Shown piece by piece: positions 9,257-17,815 of a DNA stretch of 64,000 bases. Both the position numbers and the translations under genes were made by a program. Numbering within the stretch: the first letter of the stretch is position 1; the number at the start of each line of letters is the position of its first letter. Source of the stretch: Streptomyces sp. NBC_00448 (GTDB lineage: Bacteria > Actinomycetota > Actinomycetes > Streptomycetales > Streptomycetaceae); contig NZ_CP107913.1 of the NCBI RefSeq assembly GCF_036014115.1, positions 2,483,001-2,547,000 of the forward strand. The letters run 5' to 3'. The notes under the pieces are model-generated. The model did no database searches and was not told where the DNA came from. It saw only the letters and a list, made by a program, of their open reading frames with translations.

Positions 9257-10075
9257 TCAGCGACAGGCGGCCCTGCGGTACGCCCAGGTCGCCACGGCCA
9301 GTGAGGCCACCCCCACGGCCGCGCACACCGTCAGGTCACCGGCGACCGCGCCCCAGTCGGTGCTGCCGCGCCCGAAGGTCCGGGCGAACGCCTCCACCCC
9401 GTACGTGGACGGCAGCAGGTCGCGGGCCCAGCCGATCGGCGCGGGCATGTGCGAGGCGGGCAGCACCCCGAGCAGCAGCGCGGCGGACATGCCGAGCTGG
9501 CCCAGCAGCGTGGCGATCTCCTGGCGGGGCGCGAGCAGCCCGAAGGCCGCGCCGAGCCCGGACATCGCGGCCCCGGCCAGCGGCACCACGAGCACCAGCA
9601 CCCACAGGTTGGCCAGGCTGAGATGGAACAGCACGCACCCGGTGATCGCGGTGACCAGCGTGCCGGGCACCGTGAAGGAGGCGTACGCGCCGGCCGCGCC
9701 GAGGACCACCGCGGCCGGTGGCACCGGCAGCGTCGCGTAGTGGTCGAGCCCGCCGGAGGCGCGCAGCTGGCCGAAGTACTGGGCGAGCAGGTTCAGCGCG
9801 ACGAACGCGACCACCAGCACGCTGGAGCCCGCCACCACCGAGCGCGCCGCCTCGCCGTCGCCGGCGTGCACCACGCCCCGCAGCATCACCATGATCCCGA
9901 TGGACTGGAAGGTGGCGACGAACAGCAGCGGGATGCGCGCCACCCGGGCGCGGGAGAGCTGGGCCCGGTAGACCGCGCCGAGCGCGGGCCACAGCCGGGC
10001 CTTGGGGGCGAGCGGCGCGATGCCGCCGCCGACCCGCTCGCCGGGCTCGGTGCCGACCGGGGCGACCACTGTCAT
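9257..10075 (-). CDS. ABC-2 type transporter permease
   Basis: A 272-residue membrane protein with about six hydrophobic segments (from residue 45 on, including LLFVATFQSIGIMVMLRGV, LVVAFVALNLLAQYF, VVLGAAGAYASFTVPGTLV, LWVLVLVVPLAGAAM, MSAALLLGVLP and a C-terminal helix). This is the ABC-2 exporter fold. The ATG at 10075 overlaps the stop of the ATPase gene by four bases, so the two form a coupled exporter. The substrate is unknown; such pairs often export drugs, lipids or antibiotics. Confidence 0.9.
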   Translation of the reverse strand: MTVVAPVGTEPGERVGGGIAPLAPKARLWPALGAVYRAQLSRARVARIPLLFVATFQSIGIMVMLRGVVHAGDGEAARSVVAGSSVLVVAFVALNLLAQYFGQLRASGGLDHYATLPVPPAAVVLGAAGAYASFTVPGTLVTAITGCVLFHLSLANLWVLVLVVPLAGAAMSGLGAAFGLLAPRQEIATLLGQLGMSAALLLGVLPASHMPAPIGWARDLLPSTYGVEAFARTFGRGSTDWGAVAGDLTVCAAVGVASLAVATWAYRRAACR

Positions 10076-11082
10076 ACCTTCACCAGTCCCTCGCTGCTGC
10101 CGCCGAGCGCCAGGTACACGTCCTCCAGGCTCGGCATCGCCAGCGTGAAGTCGTCCAGCGCGGCGAACGCCGGGCCGCCGGTGACCTCCGCGACCGCCGC
10201 CCTGGCCCGCTCCTGCGGCAGCCGCAGCGTCCAGCGGCGGCCGGAGACCTCCGCGAGGAGGCGCAGCGCGGCCACCGCGGGCAGGTCGGTCGGCGGTTCG
10301 TGCCGCCACACCAGGTCCAGCCGCACCTCGCCCTCGACGAGGGAGCGCAGCCCGGCGGGCGAGTCGCAGGCGATGACCCGGCCGTGGTCGAGCACCGCGA
10401 CCCGGTCGAGGACCGTCTCGGCCTCGATGACGTTGTGCGTGACCAGCAGCACCGTGGCGCCGTGCTCGGTACGGCGCCGGTCGACCGCCGCCCACACCGC
10501 GCGGCGCGCGATCGGGTCCATGCCGGTGGTGGGTTCGTCCAGGATCAGGACCGGCCGCGGACCGACGAGGACCGCGGCGAAGCAGGCGAGGCGGCGCTGG
10601 CCGCCGGAGAGCCGTTTGATCGGGCGGGCCGCTATCGGGCCGAGCCCCAGCTCGTCCAGGACCTCGTCACGGGCGGCGCGGGCCGCGGCCGTGTCCATTC
10701 CGCGCAGCCGGCCGGTGGTCTCGGCGGCGAGCGCGACGGTCAGCTCGTCCAGCGCGGTGGATTCCTGGCCGAGGTAGCCGATCAGCCGCGCGGCGCGTTC
10801 GGGGTGCCTGACGAGGTCGTGCCCGAGCAGGTCGATGCTGCCGGCGTCCGGCCGCAGCAGGCCGGTGAGCTGCCGCACCAGGGTGCTCTTGCCCGCGCCG
10901 TTCGGGCCGAGGATGCCGAAGAGTTCGCCGGTGCGGACGTCCAGGTCGATGCCGTCGTTCGCCCGCACGGCCGGGATGTCCCTGCCGCGCCGCCCCCGTC
11001 CTCCGGGGTACGTCCGTACGAGTCCGCGTACCGAGCACGCGGCTACCGCCGGTCTCGCCCGTGTCTCGGTGCCCGTCCTCAC
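10072..11082 (-). CDS. ABC transporter ATP-binding protein
   Basis: A 336-residue ATPase subunit with Walker A GPNGAGKST, Q-loop GYLGQES, signature LSGGQRR, Walker B LILDEPTTGMD and H-loop LLVTHN. The C-terminal third, after the ATPase core, matches the extension usual in drug-exporter ATPases of the DrrA type. It energises the permease that overlaps its 3' end. I placed the start at GTG 11082, with TACTCT eight bases upstream (11091-11096); GTG 11088 is also possible. The open frame continues upstream through the 105-base tandem repeat, but that part has no protein-like features. Confidence 0.9.
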   Translation of the reverse strand: MRTGTETRARPAVAACSVRGLVRTYPGGRGRRGRDIPAVRANDGIDLDVRTGELFGILGPNGAGKSTLVRQLTGLLRPDAGSIDLLGHDLVRHPERAARLIGYLGQESTALDELTVALAAETTGRLRGMDTAAARAARDEVLDELGLGPIAARPIKRLSGGQRRLACFAAVLVGPRPVLILDEPTTGMDPIARRAVWAAVDRRRTEHGATVLLVTHNVIEAETVLDRVAVLDHGRVIACDSPAGLRSLVEGEVRLDLVWRHEPPTDLPAVAALRLLAEVSGRRWTLRLPQERARAAVAEVTGGPAFAALDDFTLAMPSLEDVYLALGGSSEGLVKV

Positions 11083-11167
11083 GAGCACCGAGAGTACGCG
11101 CTCCGCCCCGCCCCCCACGAAACGGGGTGCCCTTCGCAAAACAACGGCGCCCCCGGCAACGATCAGC

Positions 11168-11375
11168 GGTTGCCCTTGCGGACCAGGGCAACTCAGCAGG
11201 GGCGCGGGGAACCGTGCGACCAGCCCACCACCGGCCGGCGTCCGGGCAAACCCCCGGCGGGGGCTGGGCCGTGGTTGCCCTTGCGGACAAGGCAAACCGC
11301 CAAGGGGCGCGGGGAACCGCGCGACCAACCACCCAGCGGCCGGTAGTCCGGCAAACCCCCCGCAGGGGCTGGGCC
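11168..11375. repeat. 105-base tandem direct repeat, two copies
   Basis: Two copies start with GGTTGCCCTTGCGGAC at 11168 and 11273 and end with CTGGGCC at 11270 and 11375, an exact 105-base period. Each contains GGGGCGCGGGGAACCGYGCGACCA, written here only as its consensus core, followed by a variable CACC run and a CGGCAAACCCCC tail. The core recurs at about 24148-24175, 58831-58858, 58932-58959 and 59041-59068. The block fills most of the 381-base gap between the ABC ATPase and NYN genes (11083-11463). I see no gene in that gap. Confidence 0.8.
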
Positions 11376-11463
11376 CGCGGCCCGGCGCGCCACCGCAACG
11401 GGCCGGGCCACCTCATGTGTGACCGTCTCCCGCAAACGGAAAGACGCCCCCGGATGCTGCGGG

Positions 11464-12681
11464 CTAATCCGGAGTCGCGGCTGCGTCGAACTCGCGCCAG
11501 AACCCCGCCCTGATCGCGTAGCGATCATTCTCGTCGATCTGGTCATCCTTGTGCGCCAGCAACCCGAAGCGAGCGGCGTACCGAAGGAGTTCCCCGTCGA
11601 GCCGGTGCGGCACGCGCGGGTAGTGCGTGGAGAGGTGCTGGAGGTGGGTCGGGTCGCTGACCCGGGCGATCCAGCGCCGGGCGAACACCTGCCCCACCTC
11701 GTAGGGATCACCGCTGACCGCGGTGATGTCGGCCTCGCGGTCGGCCCACCGCTGCTCCGCCGTGGTGAGCTGCGCGAGAGTCGGCAGCCCGGAGGTGTCG
11801 GGCTGGTCGGCGCCGGGCCGGTCGGTCCACCCCTTGTCGGAGGACCACCGCAGGGTGCTCGGCGCCGGGTGGACCACGGGCGCCGCAGGCGGGGCGGCGG
11901 CGTGGGAGCGGCCGAGGTCGGCGAGGTCCTTGGGCGTGGGCACCCCCTTGCCGGACGGGGCGGCCGCCGCGGCGTCGTCCGGGTGCTCGGTCGGCGCGGA
12001 GCCGTTCTTCGCCGGGGCCTGGACCGGGTGCGGCGAGCCGCTGGACTCCGGCAGCGGCGCGGACAGGATCGCGGCGATGTCCGGGCGTACTCCGGGCCGC
12101 GGCCCGGGCGCGGGCCCGCACGCGCCGGCGATCTCCTTCGCCCGGATCGCCGCGGTGATCCACTCCCGATCCAGCACCCGCCGCTCGTCGGCCTCGGCGA
12201 CCAGGTCTTCGGACTGGTTGTAGTCGCCGTCGGCGGCCTGCACGGCCCACAGGTGGACGGCCACGCCGTGTTCCTTGGCCGACATCATCCCGGGCAGCAG
12301 GTCGCCGTCGCCGGTGACCAGCACCACGTCGGAGCAGGCCCGGTTGCGGGCCAGTTCGGACAGTTCGGCGTGCATCGCGGCGTCGACGCCCTTCTGCGCC
12401 CACCTGCCGTCCGTCCGGGTGAGGGCGCCGAGCCGGACCGTCACCCGCGGCATCACCCGCAGCCGGCGGTGCTCGGGTTGCGGAACCCGGTCGGGTGCGC
12501 CGTCGAACCAGTAGATCCGCAGCAGCGGCTGTCCGGTCTCCAGTTCGGCGCGTTCGCGCAGGCCGGCGACCACGGCGGCATGATCAACCGTGATCCTCGA
12601 ACGCGACGGTTCGCCGGCCAGCAGGCTCGCCGCTGCGCCCAGCAGATACCCGGCGTCCACCAGGACGACGCAGCGGTCCAT
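11464..12681 (-). CDS. NYN-domain (PIN-like) putative RNase
   Basis: A 405-residue protein. Residues 1-165 form an NYN/DUF88-type PIN-like nuclease domain: VVLVDAGYLLGAAA with the first Asp, then IYWFDGAP, QKGVDAAMHAELSELA, DVVLVTGDGDLLPGM and a late Asp cluster, which are the acidic metal-binding positions of the fold. A Pro/Ala-rich linker follows (about 195-280). The C-terminus (about 290-400) looks like a separate alpha-helical domain. NYN proteins cleave or bind RNA; the target is unknown. I chose ATG 12681, which has an AGAGG ribosome site and starts at the first strand of the domain. The longer frame to 12711 lacks such a site. Confidence 0.85.
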   Translation of the reverse strand: MDRCVVLVDAGYLLGAAASLLAGEPSRSRITVDHAAVVAGLRERAELETGQPLLRIYWFDGAPDRVPQPEHRRLRVMPRVTVRLGALTRTDGRWAQKGVDAAMHAELSELARNRACSDVVLVTGDGDLLPGMMSAKEHGVAVHLWAVQAADGDYNQSEDLVAEADERRVLDREWITAAIRAKEIAGACGPAPGPRPGVRPDIAAILSAPLPESSGSPHPVQAPAKNGSAPTEHPDDAAAAAPSGKGVPTPKDLADLGRSHAAAPPAAPVVHPAPSTLRWSSDKGWTDRPGADQPDTSGLPTLAQLTTAEQRWADREADITAVSGDPYEVGQVFARRWIARVSDPTHLQHLSTHYPRVPHRLDGELLRYAARFGLLAHKDDQIDENDRYAIRAGFWREFDAAATPD

Positions 12682-12906
12682 GTTGCACCTCTTCCGGTCG
12701 ACCCCCGGCACGGATGCCCCCTGAGCTTCCCCCGAGTGTGCCCGAATGCTCGGGGGTTATGACCGCGAACGCGATCTTCGGCGTGGCGGTCAGCGGTATT
12801 TCCCGGCCTCCCACACCCCCAACTGCCCGAAATGCGGCGTTCGTCCCCACATGTAAGTCTGATTGCGGCCCATCGGCCAACATCCCCTCACTAGGAAGGC
12901 ACGATC

Positions 12907-13080
12907 GTGGCTAAGAACAAGAACCAGAACCGCCCCCAGCGCGAGCAGCACGACGAGCGGTCGAACCAGGCGGGCGAGAACCAGGAGCAGCACAGCAAGA
13001 GCGCCCTGGCCGAGGAGCACATGATGCCCTCCAGCACGCACGCCCCGCGCAAGCAGCAGAAGAAGTTCGGCCACAACTGA
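12907..13080 (+). CDS. Small highly hydrophilic protein (57 aa)
   Basis: The GTG at 12907 is preceded by GGAAGG eight bases upstream and opens a 57-residue frame that begins VAKNKNQNRPQ and ends RKQQKKFGHN. It is rich in Lys, Gln, Asn, Glu and His, with no hydrophobic segment or Cys, so it is probably cytosolic and largely disordered. From memory, short proteins with the same MAKNKN... start and ...KKFGHN end are common in streptomycetes, with no known function. The good ribosome site and the strong terminator 26 bases after the stop support a real, independently transcribed gene. Confidence 0.75.
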   Translation: MAKNKNQNRPQREQHDERSNQAGENQEQHSKSALAEEHMMPSSTHAPRKQQKKFGHN

Positions 13081-13105
13081 TCGCGCCGCACGCGCACTTA
13101 CCGGA

Positions 13106-13139
13106 CGCGGGGGTGCCCCTTTCGGGGGGCGCCCCCGCG
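13106..13139 (+). terminator. Strong hairpin terminator after the small ORF
   Basis: CGCGGGGG(T)GCCCC, the loop TTTC, then GGGG(G)GC(G)CCCCCGCG. A very GC-rich stem of about 15 pairs with minor bulges, just after the small gene. As usual in streptomycetes, no long T-run follows. The region from here to 13353 holds only the dnaE leader. Confidence 0.75.
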
Positions 13140-13353
13140 TTCGTCCCGCCGCCGTCCCCGCGAAGTCCGCACCTCGTTATACGAGTTGGGCGGGCACCAA
13201 AAGGCGGAGGGCGGCGCGGCACCGCGGCGGGCGCGGCGCCGCCGGCACGGGGTACGGCGGCCGCCCCCGGGTGCGGGCGATGCACCGGCGGATCGCCCCG
13301 GCGAGCGACTAGGGTGGAGGCTTCCCCGCGATCGTCCTGGAGGTGCCAGCCCG

Positions 13354-16300
13354 GTGGCCGACAGCTTTGTTCACCTGCACAATCACACCGAGTACTCGAT
13401 GCTCGACGGCGCCCAGCGCCTGAAGCCGATGTTCACCGAAGTGGCGCGGCAGGGCATGCCCGCCATCGCCATGAGCGACCACGGGAACATGTTCGGTGCG
13501 TACGAGTTCCAGCAGGTCGCCAAGGGCTTCGACGCGGTGAAGCCGATCATCGGCATCGAGGCGTACGTCGCACCGTCGCACCGCCGGTACAAGAAGCAGG
13601 AGTTCTGGGGTCCCGGCGGGCAGCGGGCGATGTCGGACGACGGCGAGGGAAGCAAGGACGTCTCCGGCGGCGGCCGCTTCACCCACATGACGATGTGGGC
13701 GCGGAACGTCCAGGGCCTTCGCAACCTGTTCTACCTGTCGACGGAGGCCAGCTACACGGGGCAGTTCCCCGCGGGCAAGCCGCGGATGGACATGGAACTG
13801 ATCTCCGAGCACGCGGCCGGGATCATCGGCACCACGGGCTGCCCCTCGGGCGCCATCCAGACCCGGCTGCGGCTGAACCAGTACGACGAGGCGCGCAAGG
13901 TCGCGGCCGACTACCAGGACATCCTCGGCAAGGAGAACTACTTCCTTGAGCTGATGGACCACGGCCTGGACCTGGAGCGCAACGTACGGGACGACCTGCT
14001 GCGGCTGGCGAAGGACCTGGACATCCCGCTGCTGGCGACCAACGACGCGCACTACGTCCTGGAGGAGCACGCCGACGCGCACGACAACCTGCTGTGCATC
14101 GGGGTCGGCAAGAACAAGGACGACCCGAACCGCTTCAAGTTCAACGGCACCGGCTACTACCTCAAGACCGCCGCGCAGATGAGGGAGTTGTTCAAGGAAC
14201 TTCCGGAGGCGTGCGACAACACGCTGCTGATCGCCGAGCGGATCGAGGCGTACGACGAGGTCTTCGACCTCGAGGACGAGATGCCGCAGTACCCCGACGT
14301 GCCCGAGGGCGAGACGCAGGAGTCGTGGCTGCGCCAGGAGGTGCTCAAGGGCCTGGCGATGCGCTACGGCGACCCGATCCCCGCGGAGGTGCTGGAGCGC
14401 TTCGAGACCGAGATGAAGGTCATCGGTCCGATGGGCTTCTCCTCGTACTTCCTCGTGGTCGCGGACATCTGCCGGCACGCGCGGGACAACAAGATCCCGG
14501 TCGGCCCCGGCCGTGGATCGGCGACCGGCTCGATCGTCGCCTACGCGACGAGGATCACGGAGCTGTGCCCGCTGGAGCACGGCCTGCTCTTCGAGCGGTT
14601 CCTGAACCCCGAGCGCATCAACCCGCCGGACGTCGACCTCGACTTCGACGACCGCAAGCGGGACCAGATGGTCGCCTACGTGGTGGAGAAGTACGGCGAC
14701 GAGTACACCGCGCTGGTCAACACCTTCGGCAAGCTGAAGGCCAAGAACGCGATCAAGGACACCTCGCGGATTCTCGGCTACCCCTTCGCGCACGGCGAGC
14801 GCATCACCAAGGCGCTGCCGGCCGACGTGATGGGCAAGAGCATCCCGATCGACGGCGTCTTCAACCCCGAGCACCCGCGGTACGGCGAGGCCGGCGAGAT
14901 CCGGACGCTCTACCAGAACGAGCCCGACGTCAAGAAGGTGGTGGACAGCGCCAAGGGCGTCGAGGGGCTGATCCGCAACACCGGTGTGCACGCGGCCGCG
15001 GTCATCCTGTCGAAGACCAAGCTGACCAACCGCATTCCGCTGCACATGCGCAAGGACGGCACGAAGATCACGGGGTTCGACTACCCGTCGTGCGAGTCCA
15101 TGGGCCTGGTCAAGATGGACTTCCTCGGCCTGCGGAACCTGGGCGTGATCGACCAGGCGATCCAGAACGTACGGGAGAACCGCGGCGTCGACCTCAGCAC
15201 CGAGAACATCCCGCTGGACGACAAGAACACCTACGGGCTGCTGGCCCGCGGAGACACCTTCGGGGTGTTCCAGCTCGACGGCGGCGGCATGCGGACGCTG
15301 CTCAAGGCGATGGAGCCGAGCCGGTTCGAGGACATCGCGGCGGCCCTGGCGCTGTACCGGCCGGGCCCGATGGCGGCCAACGCGCACATGAACTACGCCA
15401 GCCGCAAGACCGGCCGGCAGGCCGTCGAGCCGATCCACCCGGAGCTGAAGGACGCGCTGGAGCCGATCCTCGGCAACACCTTCCACCTGCTGATCTACCA
15501 AGAGCAGATCATGGCCATCGCCCGCCAGCTGGCGGGCTACACCCTCGGCGGCGCCGACCTGCTGCGCCGCGCGATGGGCAAGAAGAAGCCAGAGGTGCTG
15601 GCCGCCGAGTGGGAGAAGTTCCACGGCGGCATGCGGGACAACGGGTACTCCGAGGAGTCCATCAAGGCGCTGTGGGACGTGATGCTCCCGTTCTCGGGAT
15701 ACGCGTTCAACAAGTCGCACACCGCCGGCTACGGGCTGGTGTCGTTCTGGACCGCCTACCTCAAGGCCAACTACCCGGCCGAGTACATGGCGGCGCTGCT
15801 CACCTCGGTCGGGGACGACAAGGACAAGGCGGCCATCTACCTCGCCGACGCCCGCAAGAGCGGCGTCCAGGTCCTGGCGCCCGACGTGAACGCCTCGGTC
15901 GCGGAGTTCACCGCCGTCGGCGAGGACGTCCGGTTCGGTCTGAAGTCCGTGCGGAACGTGGGCGAGGGCGTCATCGAGGCGCTGATCGCGGCGCGCAAGT
16001 CCAAGGGCCTGTTCACCTCGTTCGCCGACTTCCTGGACAAGGTGAGCATCCCGGTCCTGAACAAGCGGGCCATCGAGTCGTTGATCAAGGCCGGCGCGTT
16101 CGACTCGCTCGGCCACACCCGGATGGGCCTGTCCGCCGTCTTCGAGGACGCGGTCGACGCGATCGTCCCGGTCAAGAAGGCCGAGGCGTACGGCCAGTCC
16201 GACCTGTTCGCGGACCTGGGCGGCCCCGGCGAGGACGTACCGACCTTCGGGCTGGACTTCGCCATCCCCGAGACCGAGTGGCCCCGCAAGCAACTCCTCG

Positions 16301-16917
16301 CCATCGAGCGGGACATGCTCGGCCTGTACGTGTCGGCGCACCCGCTGGACGGCACCGAGCACATCCTCGCGCGCAACCGCGACACCACGCTCGCCGAGCT
16401 GCTGGCCTCCGGCCAGGAACGGCCGGTGAAGGTCGCGGGGCTCATCACCGGGGTCGACCGCAAGATGACCAAGCAGGGCAACGCCTGGGCCGCGGTCACC
16501 TTCGCGGACCGTGACGCGAGCATCGAGGTGTGCTTCTTCCCCGCGACCTACCAGCTGGTGGGTCACGCGCTCATCCCGGACAGCGTCGTCTCGATCAGCG
16601 GCCGGGCGCAGGACCGCGACGGCACGATGAACATCATCGGTTCCGAGCTGGCGGAGCTGGACGTGTCCTCCGCGGAGAGCGGCGGGAAGCCCCCGGTGCA
16701 ACTGGCCTTCCGCGAGCACAAGATCCTTCGGCACGACGCGATCAACGAACTGCGCCGAATCCTGTCCGCCCACCCCGGCGAGAGCCCGGTACGCGCGAAG
16801 GTCTCCGGCCCGCAGAAGACCACCGTGTACGAGCTGGGATTCCTCGTCGACCCCACCACGGTCGCCTCGGAGATCAAGGTCTCCTTCGGCGCCGACGTCT
16901 GGCTCGGCGTCGCGTGA
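13354..16917 (+). CDS. dnaE: DNA polymerase III alpha subunit DnaE
   Basis: The 1187-residue replicative polymerase of the chromosome. The N-terminal PHP domain begins FVHLHNHTEYSMLDGAQ and continues with AIAMSDHGNMFG. The palm/polymerase part has GPGRGSATGSIVAYA and PPDVDLDFDDRKRD, which carries catalytic aspartates, followed by HAAAVILS and FQLDGGGM. After the fingers come the SKSHTAGYGLVSFWTAYLK-like segment, the helix-hairpin-helix part and an OB-fold (VKVAGLITGVDRKMTKQGNAWA). Length is normal for DnaE1. GTG 13354 was chosen because GGAGGT lies nine bases upstream and the PHP domain begins directly after. It is followed by a long inverted repeat. Confidence 0.98.
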   Translation: MADSFVHLHNHTEYSMLDGAQRLKPMFTEVARQGMPAIAMSDHGNMFGAYEFQQVAKGFDAVKPIIGIEAYVAPSHRRYKKQEFWGPGGQRAMSDDGEGSKDVSGGGRFTHMTMWARNVQGLRNLFYLSTEASYTGQFPAGKPRMDMELISEHAAGIIGTTGCPSGAIQTRLRLNQYDEARKVAADYQDILGKENYFLELMDHGLDLERNVRDDLLRLAKDLDIPLLATNDAHYVLEEHADAHDNLLCIGVGKNKDDPNRFKFNGTGYYLKTAAQMRELFKELPEACDNTLLIAERIEAYDEVFDLEDEMPQYPDVPEGETQESWLRQEVLKGLAMRYGDPIPAEVLERFETEMKVIGPMGFSSYFLVVADICRHARDNKIPVGPGRGSATGSIVAYATRITELCPLEHGLLFERFLNPERINPPDVDLDFDDRKRDQMVAYVVEKYGDEYTALVNTFGKLKAKNAIKDTSRILGYPFAHGERITKALPADVMGKSIPIDGVFNPEHPRYGEAGEIRTLYQNEPDVKKVVDSAKGVEGLIRNTGVHAAAVILSKTKLTNRIPLHMRKDGTKITGFDYPSCESMGLVKMDFLGLRNLGVIDQAIQNVRENRGVDLSTENIPLDDKNTYGLLARGDTFGVFQLDGGGMRTLLKAMEPSRFEDIAAALALYRPGPMAANAHMNYASRKTGRQAVEPIHPELKDALEPILGNTFHLLIYQEQIMAIARQLAGYTLGGADLLRRAMGKKKPEVLAAEWEKFHGGMRDNGYSEESIKALWDVMLPFSGYAFNKSHTAGYGLVSFWTAYLKANYPAEYMAALLTSVGDDKDKAAIYLADARKSGVQVLAPDVNASVAEFTAVGEDVRFGLKSVRNVGEGVIEALIAARKSKGLFTSFADFLDKVSIPVLNKRAIESLIKAGAFDSLGHTRMGLSAVFEDAVDAIVPVKKAEAYGQSDLFADLGGPGEDVPTFGLDFAIPETEWPRKQLLAIERDMLGLYVSAHPLDGTEHILARNRDTTLAELLASGQERPVKVAGLITGVDRKMTKQGNAWAAVTFADRDASIEVCFFPATYQLVGHALIPDSVVSISGRAQDRDGTMNIIGSELAELDVSSAESGGKPPVQLAFREHKILRHDAINELRRILSAHPGESPVRAKVSGPQKTTVYELGFLVDPTTVASEIKVSFGADVWLGVA

Positions 16918-16944
16918 CCCGGTGAACGCACCGTAAGTCCCGAT

Positions 16945-16992
16945 CGGCCCGGCCGGGCGCACCGTACCCGCGGTGCCGTCCGGCCGGGCCGG
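16945..16992 (+). terminator. Long inverted repeat downstream of dnaE
   Basis: CGGCCCGGCCGG...GCACCG, a loop around TACCCG, then CGGTGC...CGGCCGGGCCGG. Outer arms of 12 bases (16945-16956 and 16981-16992) and inner arms of 6 bases pair almost fully. It lies 27 bases after the dnaE stop and is a likely terminator. Confidence 0.7.
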
Positions 16993-17058
16993 ATCGTCTC
17001 CGGTTGGTGTCCGCCCTTTAGGTCACACATACAGGTTCGCGTGGCACACTCTGTGCCC

Positions 17059-17742
17059 ATGGAGACCCTGGGCGCGATACGTCCGCGGCTGAGGGCGGCG
17101 CGTGCCGCTCTGTTCGCCGCGCTCTGTGTCACGCTCTCCTCCACCTCGCACGTCCTGATGGCCCACAAGCCGCTGCCGCTGACCGTCGTCCTGGGCGCTT
17201 TCGCGGCCGTCTTCGGGCTGGCCTACGCGCTCGGTGGCCGCGAGCGCGGTTTCTGGGCGATCAGCGGGATGATGGTGCCGCTGGAACTGGCCGTGGACAC
17301 CCTCTTCACCTCCGGCCAGCAGTCCTGTTACGGGCCCGACGGCGGCCCTGTCACCGGTTCGTGGCGGTCGCTGCACGAGGCGGTGGTCTGCCACGGCGGC
17401 CAGGTCGGCACGCAGCTTCCCACCGTCTCCCCCGCGCAGGCCGCCACCTCCCACCACGGTGCTTCCGCACTCCCGTGGCTGCTGCTGGCCGTGCACGTCG
17501 CGGTCGGCCTGCTCGCGTCCTGGTGGCTGCGGCGCGGTGAGGCCGCGGTGCACCGCGTGCTGCGGGCGGTGGCCGTCGCCGCGTTCCGGCCGCTGCTGTT
17601 CGCGGTCGCCGCGATCGGCGCCATGGCGGGCACCACCCCCGGCCGGGTCCGCCCCGCCACCCCGGCCGTCGCGCACCTCGCCGCCCGGCCGCTGCTGCAC
17701 TCCGTCGTACGCCGAGGACCGCCGCTCGCGCTCGCTGCCTGA
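17059..17742 (+). CDS. Integral membrane protein of unknown function
   Basis: A 227-residue protein with about five predicted membrane segments (roughly 17-37, 43-63, 70-90, 144-165 and 176-196) and a central extracytoplasmic loop (residues 88-140) carrying two Cys (SCYG and VVCHGG) and two His. The C-terminus is basic. I do not recognise a family. I used ATG 17059, which has CACACT/CACTCT six to eight bases upstream (17045-17052) and could be leaderless; GTG 17041 is the alternative. It lies 73 bases before a DsbA-like thioredoxin-fold gene, which makes a redox link through the loop cysteines possible. Confidence 0.75.
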   Translation: METLGAIRPRLRAARAALFAALCVTLSSTSHVLMAHKPLPLTVVLGAFAAVFGLAYALGGRERGFWAISGMMVPLELAVDTLFTSGQQSCYGPDGGPVTGSWRSLHEAVVCHGGQVGTQLPTVSPAQAATSHHGASALPWLLLAVHVAVGLLASWWLRRGEAAVHRVLRAVAVAAFRPLLFAVAAIGAMAGTTPGRVRPATPAVAHLAARPLLHSVVRRGPPLALAA

Positions 17743-17815
17743 ACCAGGCAGCCGGCCCGACCCGCACGTCCTTCCCCCACATTCACGCGTACTTCTTCAT
17801 CCGGAGACATCAGCC

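Noticed and set aside
11168..11375. The 105-base tandem repeat as a possible CRISPR array
   Set aside because: There are only two units, the whole unit is repeated with no unique spacer, and no cas gene is nearby.
12714..12914. A 66-residue open frame before the small hydrophilic gene
   Set aside because: It has no ribosome site, is rich in Pro and Thr without pattern, and overlaps the leader of the better-supported gene at 12907.
13309..16962. A 1217-residue open frame antisense to dnaE
   Set aside because: It has no recognisable domain, is a shadow of a clear and fully conserved gene in very GC-rich DNA, and runs over both ends of that gene.
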